A stretch of DNA of 64,000 nt from Actinotalea alkalitolerans (lineage in GTDB: Bacteria > Actinomycetota > Actinomycetes > Actinomycetales > Cellulomonadaceae): positions 111,486 to 175,485 of the forward strand of contig NZ_JAMBPP010000007.1 of NCBI RefSeq assembly GCF_023369855.1, given 5' to 3'. Under the pieces are notes generated by a model. The model saw nothing but the letters and a program-made list of their open reading frames with translations, searched no databases and was not told the origin of the DNA. The position numbers and the translations under genes were made by a program. This document shows positions 9,003 through 21,034 of this stretch, one piece after another (the first letter of the stretch is position 1; every line of letters begins with the position of its first letter).

Positions 9003-9187
9003 GCGCGGCGTCCGGCACGGCGGTGAGCAGCGTTCCGGCGACGTCGCCGTTGGTCGGCGAGGTCCCGCGCCAGGGCGGACGGGCGCCGCTCGACCCGGAC
9101 CGCGAGCTGCGTCGCCTCGAGGTGATCCATCGCAGGGCGCTCGCGGCGGGCCGACGACGGGTGCGGCGGGCCCGTCCGCAGGTATGA
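8999..9187 (+). CDS. Tiny basic protein, paralogue of the one at 2647 (62 aa)
   Basis: The ATG overlaps the permease stop (ATGA). About residues 30-57 contain DRELRRLEVIHRRALAAG, matching the helix of the 60-aa protein at 2647-2829. Both are last genes of operons behind a membrane protein. No known domain. The basic helix could bind membrane, nucleic acid or the permease; none of this can be decided from sequence. Confidence 0.55.
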   Translation: MSAASGTAVSSVPATSPLVGEVPRQGGRAPLDPDRELRRLEVIHRRALAAGRRRVRRARPQV

Positions 9188-9198
9188 CGCCGTGGCCG

Positions 9199-9225
9199 CC
9201 GTCCGGGGGACGCCCTCCCGGACGG
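9199..9225. terminator. Short GC hairpin ending the PadR-ABC operon
   Basis: CCGTCCGGG (9199-9207) pairs perfectly with CCCGGACGG (9217-9225) over a 9-base loop, 11 bases after the last stop. No T-tract. Confidence 0.5.
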
Positions 9226-9245
9226 GTCGCGGGCACACTGGGGGC

Positions 9246-9797
9246 ATGACGTTGACCGTGCGGATCGCCGCGGACGCTGATGCCGGGGCGGTGGTGGCCC
9301 TGGTCGACTCCGCCTATCGCGGCGAGGAGAGCCGTCAGGGATGGACCACCGAGGCGGACCTGCTGGGCGGGCAGCGTACTGACGTGGAGATGGTGCGTGA
9401 CCTGGTCCGCGATCCGGCCGGGGTGGTGCTGCTCGCCGAGGACGGGCCGCCGTCTGCGGGTCTGGTCGCGTGCTGCCACCTCGAGCGGCGCGCACGGACA
9501 GCCCGTCTCGGGATGTTCGCCGTCCGACCCGGTCGGCAGGGCGGGGGTGTGGGGCGGTGGATGCTGGGCGCAGCGACGGACCACGCCACCGAGGTCTGGG
9601 GCGCCGAACGGGTCGAGATCACGGTGCTCGCGCAGCGCACCGAGCTGATCGCGTGGTACGAGCGATGCGGCTTCACGCTCACCGGTGAGCGGCACCCCTT
9701 CCCCTACGGTGACCCCCGGTACGGGCTGCCGCACCGCGACGACCTCGAGCTGCTCGCGATGGCGCGGCCGGTGGGGTCGAACATCGCACCGGGGTGA
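9246..9797 (+). CDS. GNAT-family N-acetyltransferase (183 aa)
   Basis: Transfers an acetyl group from acetyl-CoA to an amine. The fold is recognisable: N-terminal TVRIAADADAGAVVALVDSA, motif A with acetyl-CoA loop FAVRPGRQGGGVGRWML (about residues 95-112), and motif B IAWYERCGFTLTGER. The C-terminus ends with LELLAMARPV, usual for the family. Substrate cannot be predicted. The start ATG follows the hairpin that ends the upstream operon; the next gene (SDR) begins 14 bases after its stop, so the two are probably co-transcribed. Confidence 0.85.
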   Translation: MTLTVRIAADADAGAVVALVDSAYRGEESRQGWTTEADLLGGQRTDVEMVRDLVRDPAGVVLLAEDGPPSAGLVACCHLERRARTARLGMFAVRPGRQGGGVGRWMLGAATDHATEVWGAERVEITVLAQRTELIAWYERCGFTLTGERHPFPYGDPRYGLPHRDDLELLAMARPVGSNIAPG

Positions 9798-9811
9798 GTC
9801 AGGATGGCCCG

Positions 9812-10672
9812 ATGGACACCGTGAGCACCCTCCCGAGCAACCCTGCCCAGGCGCCCAGGACGGCCGTGGTCACGGGTGCCGGTCGAGGTATCGGACGCGC
9901 TCTGGCCCTGGGTCTGGCCGGCGCCGGGTACGACCTCGGTCTGGTGGGTCGCACCCTCGAGCACCTCGAGGTGGTCGCGGGCGAGGTCGTCGACCAGGCG
10001 CGCGACGCGGGGGTCGAGCCGCCCAGGGTCGTCGTCGTGCCGGTCGACGTGACCGACGCCGAGCTCGTCGTCGCAGCGGTGCGCCGGCTCGAGCAGGACC
10101 TGGGTGGCATCGGTCTGCTGGTCAACAACGCCGGGGTGATCGAGCAGCGCGAGGTCCCGTTCGCGCAGGACGACGTGCAGGACGTGTGGCGCGTGGTCGA
10201 GACCAACGTGCGCGGGCCGGTGCAGGTCACCCATGCGGTGCTCCCGGCGATGATCTCCCGTGGTTCGGGCCGGGTCGTCAACATCAACAGCGGTGCGGGT
10301 CACCGGCCGTCGCCCGCGTACACGGGGTACGGCATCAGCAAGGGTGCGCTGGCACGGCTCACGACCCTGGTGCACGCCCAGCACGGTGACCAGGGGGTGC
10401 GCATCTTCGACCTGGCGCCGGGGGTCGTGGCCACCGACATGACCGGCGGCATGCCGGCCCACGAGGAACGCACCGACTGGACGCCCCCGCAGGTCGTGGT
10501 GGACCTGCTGCTCGCCCTGGCCTCAGGGCGTCTGGATGCCCTCTCGGGGAGGTTCGTGCGGGCCGGTGCCGACTCGGTCGAGGACCTCCTGGCCCACGCC
10601 GAGGAGATCGTCCGCACCGACGCGCGCACGCTGCGGCTCACCCCCTACGGACCCGGCGACCCGCTGGGCTGA
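9812..10672 (+). CDS. Short-chain dehydrogenase/reductase (286 aa)
   Basis: NAD(P)-dependent oxidoreductase of the SDR superfamily. The cofactor motif TGAGRGIG is at residues 21-28, the structural NNAG follows LGGIGLLV, and the catalytic Ser, Tyr and Lys are in NINSGAG and YTGYGISKG. DLAPGVVATDM follows the active site as in classical SDRs. I chose the ATG at 9812 because it puts the usual ~15 residues ahead of the Rossmann fold; a GTG at 9794 that overlaps the previous stop is the alternative. Substrate unknown. Confidence 0.85.
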   Translation: MDTVSTLPSNPAQAPRTAVVTGAGRGIGRALALGLAGAGYDLGLVGRTLEHLEVVAGEVVDQARDAGVEPPRVVVVPVDVTDAELVVAAVRRLEQDLGGIGLLVNNAGVIEQREVPFAQDDVQDVWRVVETNVRGPVQVTHAVLPAMISRGSGRVVNINSGAGHRPSPAYTGYGISKGALARLTTLVHAQHGDQGVRIFDLAPGVVATDMTGGMPAHEERTDWTPPQVVVDLLLALASGRLDALSGRFVRAGADSVEDLLAHAEEIVRTDARTLRLTPYGPGDPLG

Positions 10673-10724
10673 CCGGTCCGCACCGAGCCCCGACCGAGCC
10701 CCGACCGGGTCCGGTCCGGTCAGC
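10668..10724. repeat. Inverted repeat spanning two convergent stop codons
   Basis: GCTGACCGG (10668-10676) and CCGGTCAGC (10716-10724) are a perfect 9-bp inverted repeat and each contains a stop codon, of the SDR and of the glycosyltransferase. The 39-base loop holds a short direct repeat (ACCGAGCCCCG twice). It may act as a bidirectional terminator. Confidence 0.35.
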
Positions 10725-11765
10725 TGCCGAACCACTGCGCGACGCGTGCGGTGATCGCCGTCGCGAACTGGTCGTCGTCGTGGCGCGCGCGCAGCCACTC
10801 GGCGAAGCTGCCCCCTGCGGCCCGGTCGATCTCGGCCCGGCAGGCAGCGGTGTCGGTCACCGCACGCAGCAGCATCTCCTCGGCCTCGGCGGGGGTGCGG
10901 TACACGAACGGGTAGCCGGACGGCAGGATCGCGTGCACCCACGGGCGGTCGGGGAACACCCCCACCGCACCTGCGACGAGCGCCTCGATGTACTCCAGCC
11001 CGTAGGACTCCTCGGTCGCCGTGGCCAGGAACGCCGTGGTGCGCGCCAGGGCGTGCCAGTAGTCGTCCCGGCTGGCCGTGAGGGGTCCCACCCAGGCCCA
11101 GTCCCGGCGGGACAGCCGCATGGCCTGCTCGGAGATCAGGTGCGACTCGTGGAGCCGTGCCTCGACCATGATCGGGGTGCGCTTGGCGACGCGCTCCACG
11201 ACGTCGAGGAAGACCTGCGGCTGCTTGCGCTCGGAGAGGTAGATCGCCGGGTAGAGCACCACCGGGACGGACGGCTCCTGGCGGGGCTGGAGGTGCTCGA
11301 GGCGGATGCCCAGGTTCACCCAGGCGATCTTGGCCGCCTCGGCGAGCGGCGGGATGGTCCCCGCCGAGACGATCTCCCGTACCTCGTTGGCGGTGCGCTC
11401 GGAGTTCGCGAAAGTGGGGAACAGGGCGCAGGACAGCGCGAGCGCGCTGCGCTGCACCTTGTGGGTGTACTGCGACGTGCTCCACCAGACGAAGTTCATC
11501 ACCTGCGGCTCGTCGCAGGTCGCCCGGAGCGTCTGCCACACGCTCACCGAGTCCAGGACGTCCATGGTGATGACCACGGTGTCGGTCCCGTCGAGGAACT
11601 CCAGCGGGATGACCTCGAGGTCGGGGTATCGACGCGGTCCCGGCCCGATCAACCGGGACCCGGGGAAGATCCGCAGCAGCCGGCGCACCAGGGTGGCACC
11701 CGCGTCATGACCTGCGACGTGCCCGTCCGGGTCGACGAGCGCGTCGGAGTAGCTGATCGCGACCT

Positions 11766-11769
<4 letters not shown>
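10720..11769 (-). CDS. Glycosyltransferase, GT4-like (349 aa)
   Basis: The C-terminal half has the GT-B nucleotide-sugar region: ATATEESYGLEYIEALVAGAVGVF, where E...E spacing in ESYGLEYIEAL resembles the EX7E-type motif of GT4 enzymes. The N-terminal half is less typical. No signal peptide, so cytosolic or peripheral. Its ATG overlaps the stop of the H+-pyrophosphatase gene (ATGA), meaning both are translated from one mRNA. Acceptor and donor are unknown; there is no cell-wall cluster nearby to guide a call. Confidence 0.7.
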
Positions 11770-14489
<2,720 letters not shown>

Positions 14490-14708
14490 GTCGTACCTCT
14501 CGCAGAAGTCCCGACGGGCCAACCATGGGTCCCGGTCCACCGACCCGTCGGTGTCGCACATTGACCACGCTATGACCGCTACCAGAGGCGAAGATGGGAC
14601 TTCCGGCGCAGGGTCCTAGGTCCCCCGTGCCCTCTTGACTGCTGGAGCACAGTGGAAGCACCCGACGGCCTGCAACGGGGCAGGCGTCCCGCGCAGAGAG
14701 GCGCGCTC

Positions 14709-17459
14709 ATGGCTCGCTACGTCCGCGACTTCAGCGAAGGCAACAAGGACCAGAAGGACCTGCTCGGTGGCAAGGGTGCGAACCTGGCCGAGATGACCCG
14801 GCTGGGTCTACCGGTGCCACCGGGCTTCATCATCACCACGGAGGCCTGCCGGGCCTACATGGCGAACGGTGAGCTGCCGCCTGAGCTGCGTGTCGAGGTG
14901 ACGATGGCCGTGCGCCGTCTGGAGGACTCCCTGGGCCGCAGCCTCGGTGACTTCCACGACCCGCTGCTAGTCTCGGTGCGGTCGGGGGCGAAGTTCTCGA
15001 TGCCCGGCATGATGGAGACGGTCCTGAACATCGGGCTCAACGACGCCTCGGTGCTCGGCCTGGCCAAGTTCTCCGACGACGAGCGCTTCGCGTGGGACTC
15101 CTACCGGCGGCTCATCCAGATGTTCGGCAAGACCGTCCTGGACATCGACGGCGACCGCTTCGCGCACGCGCTCGACGCGATGAAGACCGACCGCGGCGTC
15201 GCCGCCGACACCGAGCTCTCGGCCTCCGACCTGCAGGAGCTGGTCACCCAGTTCAAGGCGATCGTGCGCGAGCAGTCCGGGCGTGACTTCCCCCAACACC
15301 CGCGCGAGCAGCTCGACCTGGCGATCACCGCGGTCTTCAACTCCTGGAACACCGACCGCGCCAGGCTCTACCGCCGGCGCGAGCGCATCCCGCACGACCT
15401 GGGCACCGCGGTCAACGTGGTCACCATGGTGTTCGGCAACCTCGGCCCGACGTCCGGCACCGGCGTGTGCTTCACCCGCGACCCGTCCACCGGGCGTACC
15501 GGCGACTACGGCGACTACCTGCCCAACGCGCAGGGCGAGGACGTCGTCGCGGGGATCCGCAACACCCTGACCCTGGCCGACTTCGAGCAGCTCGACCCGA
15601 CCTCCTACGCCGAGCTGCGTCAGGCGATGCGCCGGCTCGAGACGCACTACCGGGACCTGTGCGACATCGAGTTCACGGTCGAGCGGGGCAAGCTGTGGAT
15701 GCTGCAGACCCGGGTGGGCAAGCGCACCGCCGGGGCGGCCTTCCGGATCGCGACCCAGCTGGTTGACGAGCACCTGATCACCCTGGACGAGGCCCTCGAC
15801 CGGGTGACCGGCGCACAGCTCAGCAAGCTGATGTTCCCCCAGTTCGACAGCGAGGCCGAGCGCACCCTGCTGGCCACGGGCATGTCCGCGTCGCCCGGCG
15901 CGGCCGTGGGGCAGGCCGTCTTCGACTCGGCGACCGCCCAGGAGTGGGCCGCGCAGGGCAAGGACGTGATCCTGGTCCGCCGCGAGACCAACCCCGACGA
16001 CCTGGGCGGCATGATCGCGGCGGTCGGCGTGCTGACCTCGCGCGGTGGCAAGACCTCGCACGCCGCCGTCGTGGCGCGCGGCATGGGGACCACGTGCGTG
16101 GTCGGGGCCGACGCCCTCGTGGTCGACTCGGTGGCCCGCACGATGACCGTCGGGACCCGCGTGGTCCACGAGGGTGAGGTCATCGCGATCGACGGCTCGA
16201 GCGGGGAGATCTTCCTCGGCTCGGTGCCCGTGGTGCCCTCGCCCGTCGTGGACTACCTCGAGGAGGGCCTCGAGGCGGCGCTCGCCCACCTTCCGCAGGA
16301 GGACGGCGAGACCGCCGAGCTGGTCAGCGCGGTCGACCGGATCCTCACCCATGCGGACAGCGTGCGCCGTCTGCACGTGCACGCCAACGCCGACACTGCC
16401 CCCGACGCGCGGCGCGCCCGCACGTGGGGCGCACAGGGCATCGGGCTGTGCCGCACCGAGCACATGTTCCTCGGTGAGCGTCGGGTGCTCATCGAGCGGC
16501 TGATCCTGGCCACGCAGGACGCCGAGCGTCAGGCGGCGCTGGACGCCCTGCTGCCGCTGCAACGGGCCGACTTCACCGACATCCTCGAGCAGATGGACGG
16601 GCTGCCGTGCACGATCCGGCTGATCGACCCGCCCCTGCACGAGTTCCTGCCGGACCTCACCGAGCTCTCGGTCAAGGTCGCCCTCGCGGCCGAGCAGGCT
16701 GAGCGCGAGGGACTGCCCGACGACGACGACGCCGCGGCCGAACGGGCACGGGACGTCGCGCTGCTCGCCGCGGTGCGCCGCATGCACGAGTCCAACCCGA
16801 TGCTGGGCCTGCGGGGGGTGCGCCTGGGGCTCGTGGTCCCGGGCCTGTTCGCCCTGCAGATCCGGGCGATCGCCGAGGCCGCGGCGCAGCGGGTGCAGGA
16901 CGGCGCCGACCCCCGCCCCGAGATCATGGTGCCGCTCGTGGCCTCGGTCATGGAGCTGCACCTGGTGCGCGACGAGGCCGAGCGGATCCTCGCCGAGGTC
17001 GCCCGCGCGCAGGACGTGGCGCTGCACATCCCGATCGGCGCGATGATCGAGCTGCCCCGGGCGGCGCTGACCGCCGACCGGATCGCAGGGGCCGCGGAGT
17101 TCTTCTCCTTCGGCACCAACGACCTGACCCAGACCACGTGGGGCTTCTCGCGGGACGACGTCGAGAGCGCGTTCTTCCCCGAGTACACCGAACGGGGCGT
17201 GCTCAACGTCTCCCCGTTCGAGACGATCGACACCAACGGTGTGGGCCGGCTGGTGCGCATCGCGGTCGAGGAGGGTCGCAGTGCGCGACCCGACCTGACC
17301 ATCGGGGTGTGCGGCGAGCACGGTGGTGACCCCGAGTCGGTGCACTTCTTCGACGCGGTGGGCCTGGACTACGTGTCCTGCTCGCCGTTCCGGGTCCCGA
17401 TCGCCCGCCTCGAAGCAGGGCGGGCGGCGGTCGCCGCGGGAGCCAGCGACTCCCGCTGA
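14709..17459 (+). CDS. ppdK: Pyruvate, phosphate dikinase (916 aa)
   Basis: Interconverts pyruvate + ATP + Pi and phosphoenolpyruvate + AMP + PPi in the cytosol. The N-terminal nucleotide-binding domain begins GGKGANLAEMTRLGLPVPPG. The phospho-carrier His is His451 in GGKTSHAAVVARGMG (His455 in the Clostridium symbiosum enzyme). The C-terminal TIM barrel has LMFPQF..., GLCRTEHMF and the catalytic CGEHGGD. Length is usual (~880-920). The start follows AGAGAGG. It diverges from the H+-pyrophosphatase gene, so PPi made or used here may be linked to the proton gradient. A strong hairpin follows the stop. Confidence 0.95.
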   Translation: MARYVRDFSEGNKDQKDLLGGKGANLAEMTRLGLPVPPGFIITTEACRAYMANGELPPELRVEVTMAVRRLEDSLGRSLGDFHDPLLVSVRSGAKFSMPGMMETVLNIGLNDASVLGLAKFSDDERFAWDSYRRLIQMFGKTVLDIDGDRFAHALDAMKTDRGVAADTELSASDLQELVTQFKAIVREQSGRDFPQHPREQLDLAITAVFNSWNTDRARLYRRRERIPHDLGTAVNVVTMVFGNLGPTSGTGVCFTRDPSTGRTGDYGDYLPNAQGEDVVAGIRNTLTLADFEQLDPTSYAELRQAMRRLETHYRDLCDIEFTVERGKLWMLQTRVGKRTAGAAFRIATQLVDEHLITLDEALDRVTGAQLSKLMFPQFDSEAERTLLATGMSASPGAAVGQAVFDSATAQEWAAQGKDVILVRRETNPDDLGGMIAAVGVLTSRGGKTSHAAVVARGMGTTCVVGADALVVDSVARTMTVGTRVVHEGEVIAIDGSSGEIFLGSVPVVPSPVVDYLEEGLEAALAHLPQEDGETAELVSAVDRILTHADSVRRLHVHANADTAPDARRARTWGAQGIGLCRTEHMFLGERRVLIERLILATQDAERQAALDALLPLQRADFTDILEQMDGLPCTIRLIDPPLHEFLPDLTELSVKVALAAEQAEREGLPDDDDAAAERARDVALLAAVRRMHESNPMLGLRGVRLGLVVPGLFALQIRAIAEAAAQRVQDGADPRPEIMVPLVASVMELHLVRDEAERILAEVARAQDVALHIPIGAMIELPRAALTADRIAGAAEFFSFGTNDLTQTTWGFSRDDVESAFFPEYTERGVLNVSPFETIDTNGVGRLVRIAVEEGRSARPDLTIGVCGEHGGDPESVHFFDAVGLDYVSCSPFRVPIARLEAGRAAVAAGASDSR

Positions 17460-17479
17460 CCCTTCCCGGCACAGGGCCT

Positions 17480-17520
17480 GCGGCCCGGACCGGCGCGTCA
17501 CCCGCGCCGGCCCGGGCCGC
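17480..17520 (+). terminator. 18-bp hairpin after ppdK
   Basis: Arms 17480-17497 and 17503-17520 pair with a single A-C mismatch around the 5-base loop TCACC, 20 bases after the ppdK stop and 36 bases before the next start. Confidence 0.75.
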
Positions 17521-17555
17521 GGTCGCGCAGGGCCGGCCGCGGGTACGCTCGGCCC

Positions 17556-18572
17556 GTGCCAGAGCAGACCCCTCCCGAGCAGTCCGGTCCGACCCAGGGC
17601 GCCAGCCCCGTGGTGAGCGTGCACCACGCCCCCGACCGCACCTGGGGCGAGCGCCTCGGGCTGGTCGTCCGCGGTGCGCTGATCGGTGCGGCGGAGGTCG
17701 TCCCCGGCGTCAGCGGGGGGACCATCGCGCTGATCGTCGGCGTCTACGAGACCATCATCCGCTCGGCCGGGCACCTGGTGCGCGGCGTCGTCGGCGGGGT
17801 CGCCGACCTGCTGCGACGCCGGGGCGGGGCCCGGTCGGCCCACCACCTGCGCCAGGTGCGCTGGGGTGCGCTGATCCCCATCCTGCTGGGCATGTTCACC
17901 GCGGTGATCGTGGGCGCCTCCCTCCTGGAGCCGTTGCTCGAGGAGTACCCGGTCCAGTCCCGCGCGCTGTTCGCCGGGCTGATCGTCGCCTCGCTCGTGG
18001 TCCCCGCTCGGATGGTCGGCGGGCGCTGGCGGGGCAGCGAGGTCCTGGTCGGTCTCGCGGCCGCGGCACTGGCGTTCTTCCTCACCGGGATCCCCCCGGC
18101 CGCCGACCAGGAGCCGACCCTGCCGGTGGTCGCGCTCGCGGCGGCCTTCGCGGTGTGCGCGCTGGTGCTGCCCGGTGTCTCGGGCTCGTTCCTGCTGCTC
18201 ACCTTCGGGCTCTACGAGCCGACGCTCGCCGCGGTCAACGACCGTGACCTGGTCTACCTCGGGGTCTTCGTCCTGGGGGCGATCGTCGGTCTGGGGGCGT
18301 TCGTGACCGGACTCCAGTGGCTCCTCGAGCACCGGCACCGCATCACCCTGGTCGTCATGACCGGCCTGATGGCCGGCTCGTTGCGCGCGCTGTGGCCCTG
18401 GCAGGGGGACGACCGTGAGCTGCTCGCCCCGGGCGGGGCCCTGCCGTCGGTGCTGGTGCTGTTCGTCGTCGGGCTCGTCGTCGTGCTGGGTCTGGTGTGG
18501 GCCGAGGGACGGGTCGCCCGGCGTCACGAGACCCGGGCCGCTCACGTCGCGGACGTGCTGGACGTGGACTGA
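17556..18572 (+). CDS. DUF368 membrane protein, polyprenyl-phosphate translocase (338 aa)
   Basis: Polytopic membrane protein with the DUF368 signature GAAEVVPGVSGGTIALIVGVYE near residues 47-68 and its internal repeat LPGVSGSFLLLTFGLYE near 205-221. Members of this family have been shown to recycle undecaprenyl phosphate, the cell-wall lipid carrier, to the cytoplasmic face (DUF368 alongside DedA proteins). About eight hydrophobic segments are visible. GTG start. It stands alone between the ppdK terminator and a convergent gene. Confidence 0.85.
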   Translation: MPEQTPPEQSGPTQGASPVVSVHHAPDRTWGERLGLVVRGALIGAAEVVPGVSGGTIALIVGVYETIIRSAGHLVRGVVGGVADLLRRRGGARSAHHLRQVRWGALIPILLGMFTAVIVGASLLEPLLEEYPVQSRALFAGLIVASLVVPARMVGGRWRGSEVLVGLAAAALAFFLTGIPPAADQEPTLPVVALAAAFAVCALVLPGVSGSFLLLTFGLYEPTLAAVNDRDLVYLGVFVLGAIVGLGAFVTGLQWLLEHRHRITLVVMTGLMAGSLRALWPWQGDDRELLAPGGALPSVLVLFVVGLVVVLGLVWAEGRVARRHETRAAHVADVLDVD

Positions 18573-18605
18573 GGCCCGTCCGGGCACCGGCACCCGTCGC
18601 GCAGG

Positions 18606-19181
18606 TCAGCGGAGCGGCACGAAGCGGTACGACCCGTGCCCGGTGACGCGCAGGTCGTCATCGGCTGGTCCGGTGCGCTCGACGAGCAGCATCTCGCGTC
18701 GCACCGGGATCACCATGCGCCCCACCGGGGTGAGCTGGCGGACCAGGGCCTGCGGCAGCTCGCGAGCCTCCGCCGAGACGAGCACCCGGTCGAAGGGCGC
18801 CTCGTCGGGCCGACCGAGGACGCCGGGCTCGGCCGGCAGCAGGCTCGTCCAGGGCTGACCTGCGGCCGAGACGTTCAGCGCTCCCCAGGCGGCGAGGTCA
18901 GGATCGAGCTCGACACCGACGACGACACCCTGTGGTCCGACGAGGTGCCCCAGCAGCGCCGTCGTCCAGCCCGAGCCGGCGCCCACGTCGAGCACCCGCG
19001 CCCCGGGCGGCACCTCGAGCAGGCGGAGCATGGCGGCGACGGTGCGCGGCTGCGAGCTGGTCTGCCCGCCGCCGATCGGCAACGGTCGGTCGGCGCCGGC
19101 CTCGGCCCGCAGCGCCGCGGGCAGGAAGCCGGTCCGGGGGTGCGCCTCGAACGCCTGGTCGACACGATCGTTGCGTCTCAT
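18606..19181 (-). CDS. Protein-L-isoaspartate O-methyltransferase-like protein (191 aa)
   Basis: Methylates isoaspartyl residues formed in ageing proteins, using SAM, so that they can revert to aspartate. Evidence: substrate loop PIGGGQTSSQPRTVAAML, SAM motif I VLDVGAGSGWTTALL, then VVGVELDPDLA. The C-terminal PVGRMVIPV also fits the Pcm family. Length is a little below the usual ~210. The start used gives MRRNDRVDQAF; an upstream GTG is possible. It diverges from osmC. Confidence 0.8.
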   Translation of the reverse strand: MRRNDRVDQAFEAHPRTGFLPAALRAEAGADRPLPIGGGQTSSQPRTVAAMLRLLEVPPGARVLDVGAGSGWTTALLGHLVGPQGVVVGVELDPDLAAWGALNVSAAGQPWTSLLPAEPGVLGRPDEAPFDRVLVSAEARELPQALVRQLTPVGRMVIPVRREMLLVERTGPADDDLRVTGHGSYRFVPLR

Positions 19182-19291
19182 CGGGACCACCACCCGGATG
19201 CCTGCGGGACGGCTCCGGGATAGCGTCGACGACGGCGTCGCGGCACCCGCCGCCGCGCACGACGTGACACCCGAGCACACGGAGGCACCTC

Positions 19292-19732
19292 ATGCCCACG
19301 CGCACCGCACGCACCGCCTGGAACGGCACCCTGGAGCAGGGTGGCGGGCAGGTCGAGCTGAGCAGCTCCCAGGTCGGCACGTTCGACGTCTCCTTCCCCA
19401 AGCGGGCCGCCGACGACGCCGACGGCACCACGAGCCCCGAGGAGCTCATCGCGGCGGCGCACTCCTCGTGCTACGCGATGCAGCTCTCGGCGTTGATCGG
19501 TCAGGCCGGTGGCAACCCGCTCAGCCTCGAGGTCGGGGCCGACGTCTCCCTTGCCCCCGACCCGGCGGGCGGCTTCCACATCACCGAGATCGTGCTGACC
19601 GTGCGGGCCGAGGTCGAGGGGCTGGACGCGGCCGCCTTCGAGCAGGTCGCGCAGGACGCCAAGGCGACCTGCCCGGTGAGCAAGGCGCTGACCGGCACCT
19701 CGATCTCCGTCGAGGCCACGCTGCTCGGCTGA
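19292..19732 (+). CDS. osmC: OsmC-family hydroperoxide reductase (146 aa)
   Basis: Thiol-dependent peroxidase that reduces organic hydroperoxides. The two redox cysteines are Cys60 in AAAHSSCYAM and Cys127 in AKATCPVSKAL. The N-terminal strand block and GTTSPEELIAAAHS motif place it in the OsmC rather than Ohr branch. RBS GGAGG lies upstream of the ATG. In actinobacteria the reducing partner is usually a lipoylated or mycothiol system. A hairpin follows the stop and is shared with the convergent dehydrogenase gene. Confidence 0.9.
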   Translation: MPTRTARTAWNGTLEQGGGQVELSSSQVGTFDVSFPKRAADDADGTTSPEELIAAAHSSCYAMQLSALIGQAGGNPLSLEVGADVSLAPDPAGGFHITEIVLTVRAEVEGLDAAAFEQVAQDAKATCPVSKALTGTSISVEATLLG

Positions 19733-19765
19733 GCGCACGGCGGCCGGCGCACCCCGGCCCCGCCC

Positions 19766-19799
19766 CGGCCCGGCCGGTCCACCAGGACCAGCCGGGCCG
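19766..19799. terminator. Bidirectional terminator between osmC and the zinc dehydrogenase
   Basis: A 15-bp stem (19766-19780 with 19785-19799, one C-A mismatch) and 4-base loop lie 33 bases after osmC and 35 bases beyond the convergent stop. Confidence 0.7.
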
Positions 19800-19834
19800 T
19801 TCGCCGTCCTGCGGCGGGGGCGCACCGTCGGTCC

Positions 19835-21034
19835 CTAGGCGACCGGCGTCGGGTCCAGGACGACCTTGATGCAGCCGTCCTGCTTCTTCTGGAACGTCTC
19901 GTACAGGGCAGGCCCGTCCTCGAGCGACGCCCGGTGGGTGCGCAGGTCCAGCACACCCAACGGGTCGTCGTCGCGCTCGACCAGGGGCTGGATCTGCGGG
20001 ACCCAGTGCTGCACGTTCGCCTGTCCCATCCGGACCGTCACCTGCTTGTCGAAGAGCGCCATCATGGGCATCGGGTCGGCCGAGCCGCCGTACACCCCGG
20101 ACAGCGAGACGGTGCCACCCCGCCCGACGATCTCGATCGCGCTGTGCAGGGCCGCGAGCCGGTCGATGCCGGCCCGGTCCATCATCGCGCGTGCCGCGCC
20201 GTCGGGCAGGAACGACGTGAGCGTGTGCACGACCTTCCCCACGGGCGAGCCGTGCGCCTCCATCCCGACGGCGTCGATCACCGAGTCCGGCCCCCGGCCG
20301 TCGGTCAGGTCGCGGATCGAGGCCGCGAGGTCGTCGTGGTCGTTCAGGTCCAGGGTCTCGACGCCGTGGCGACGTGCCATCGCGAGGCGCTCGGTGACCA
20401 GGTCCACGCCGATCACCCGACCGGCCCCGCGGTGGGCGGCGACCCGGGCGCACATCTGGCCGACCGGTCCGAGCCCGAGCACGACGACCGTGCCGTCGGG
20501 GGGCACCTGCGCGTACTCGACGCCCTGCCAGGCCGTGGGCAGCACGTCCGAGAGGTAGAGGTAGCGCTCGTCGGGGGAGCCGTCGTCGGGCACCACGACC
20601 AGTCCGTACTGGGCGTGCGGCACCCGCAGGTACTGGGCCTGGCCACCGGGGACCTGGCCGTAGAGCTTGGTGTAGCCGAACAGGCTCGCCCCCTTGTGGT
20701 GCTCACGGACCTGGGTGGTCTCGCACTGGGTGGGCAGCCCCCGGGTGCACTGGTAGCACGCGCCGCAGGCGATGACGAAGGGGACGACCACGCGGTCACC
20801 GGGCCTGACCCGCGTCACCTCCGAACCCACCGCCTCGACGTAGCCCATGGCCTCGTGACCCAGCACGTCGCCCCGGTCGAGGAACATCCCCAGGGTCGAG
20901 TACAGGTGCAGGTCCGAGCCGCACACGGCGGTCGAGGTCACCCGGACCACGGCGTCCGTCGGGTGCTGGATCCGGGGGTCCGGGACGGTCTCGACGCTCA
21001 ACGACTCGTTGCCCTGCCAGGTCAGTGCACGCAT
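19835..21034 (-). CDS. Zinc-dependent alcohol/formaldehyde-dehydrogenase-like protein (399 aa)
   Basis: Medium-chain dehydrogenase with both zinc sites: catalytic Cys38 (AVCGSDLHLY), His60-Glu61 (GHE), and the structural cluster Cys90, Cys93, Cys96, Cys104. The NAD-binding motif is VVVLGLGPVGQMCA. The long insertion and overall order resemble the glutathione-independent formaldehyde dehydrogenase/FdhA-like branch, so small-aldehyde oxidation is plausible. RBS AAGGAGAG directly precedes the ATG. It is monocistronic by position: a convergent terminator follows and a divergent gene precedes. Confidence 0.85.
   Translation of the reverse strand: MRALTWQGNESLSVETVPDPRIQHPTDAVVRVTSTAVCGSDLHLYSTLGMFLDRGDVLGHEAMGYVEAVGSEVTRVRPGDRVVVPFVIACGACYQCTRGLPTQCETTQVREHHKGASLFGYTKLYGQVPGGQAQYLRVPHAQYGLVVVPDDGSPDERYLYLSDVLPTAWQGVEYAQVPPDGTVVVLGLGPVGQMCARVAAHRGAGRVIGVDLVTERLAMARRHGVETLDLNDHDDLAASIRDLTDGRGPDSVIDAVGMEAHGSPVGKVVHTLTSFLPDGAARAMMDRAGIDRLAALHSAIEIVGRGGTVSLSGVYGGSADPMPMMALFDKQVTVRMGQANVQHWVPQIQPLVERDDDPLGVLDLRTHRASLEDGPALYETFQKKQDGCIKVVLDPTPVA

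Noticed and set aside
14967-18593. A 1208-codon open frame on the minus strand
   Set aside because: It is antisense to ppdK and the DUF368 gene, both of which have clear family motifs. Its translation is low-complexity His/Arg/Gly/Asp-rich sequence, typical of the mirror frame in high-GC DNA.
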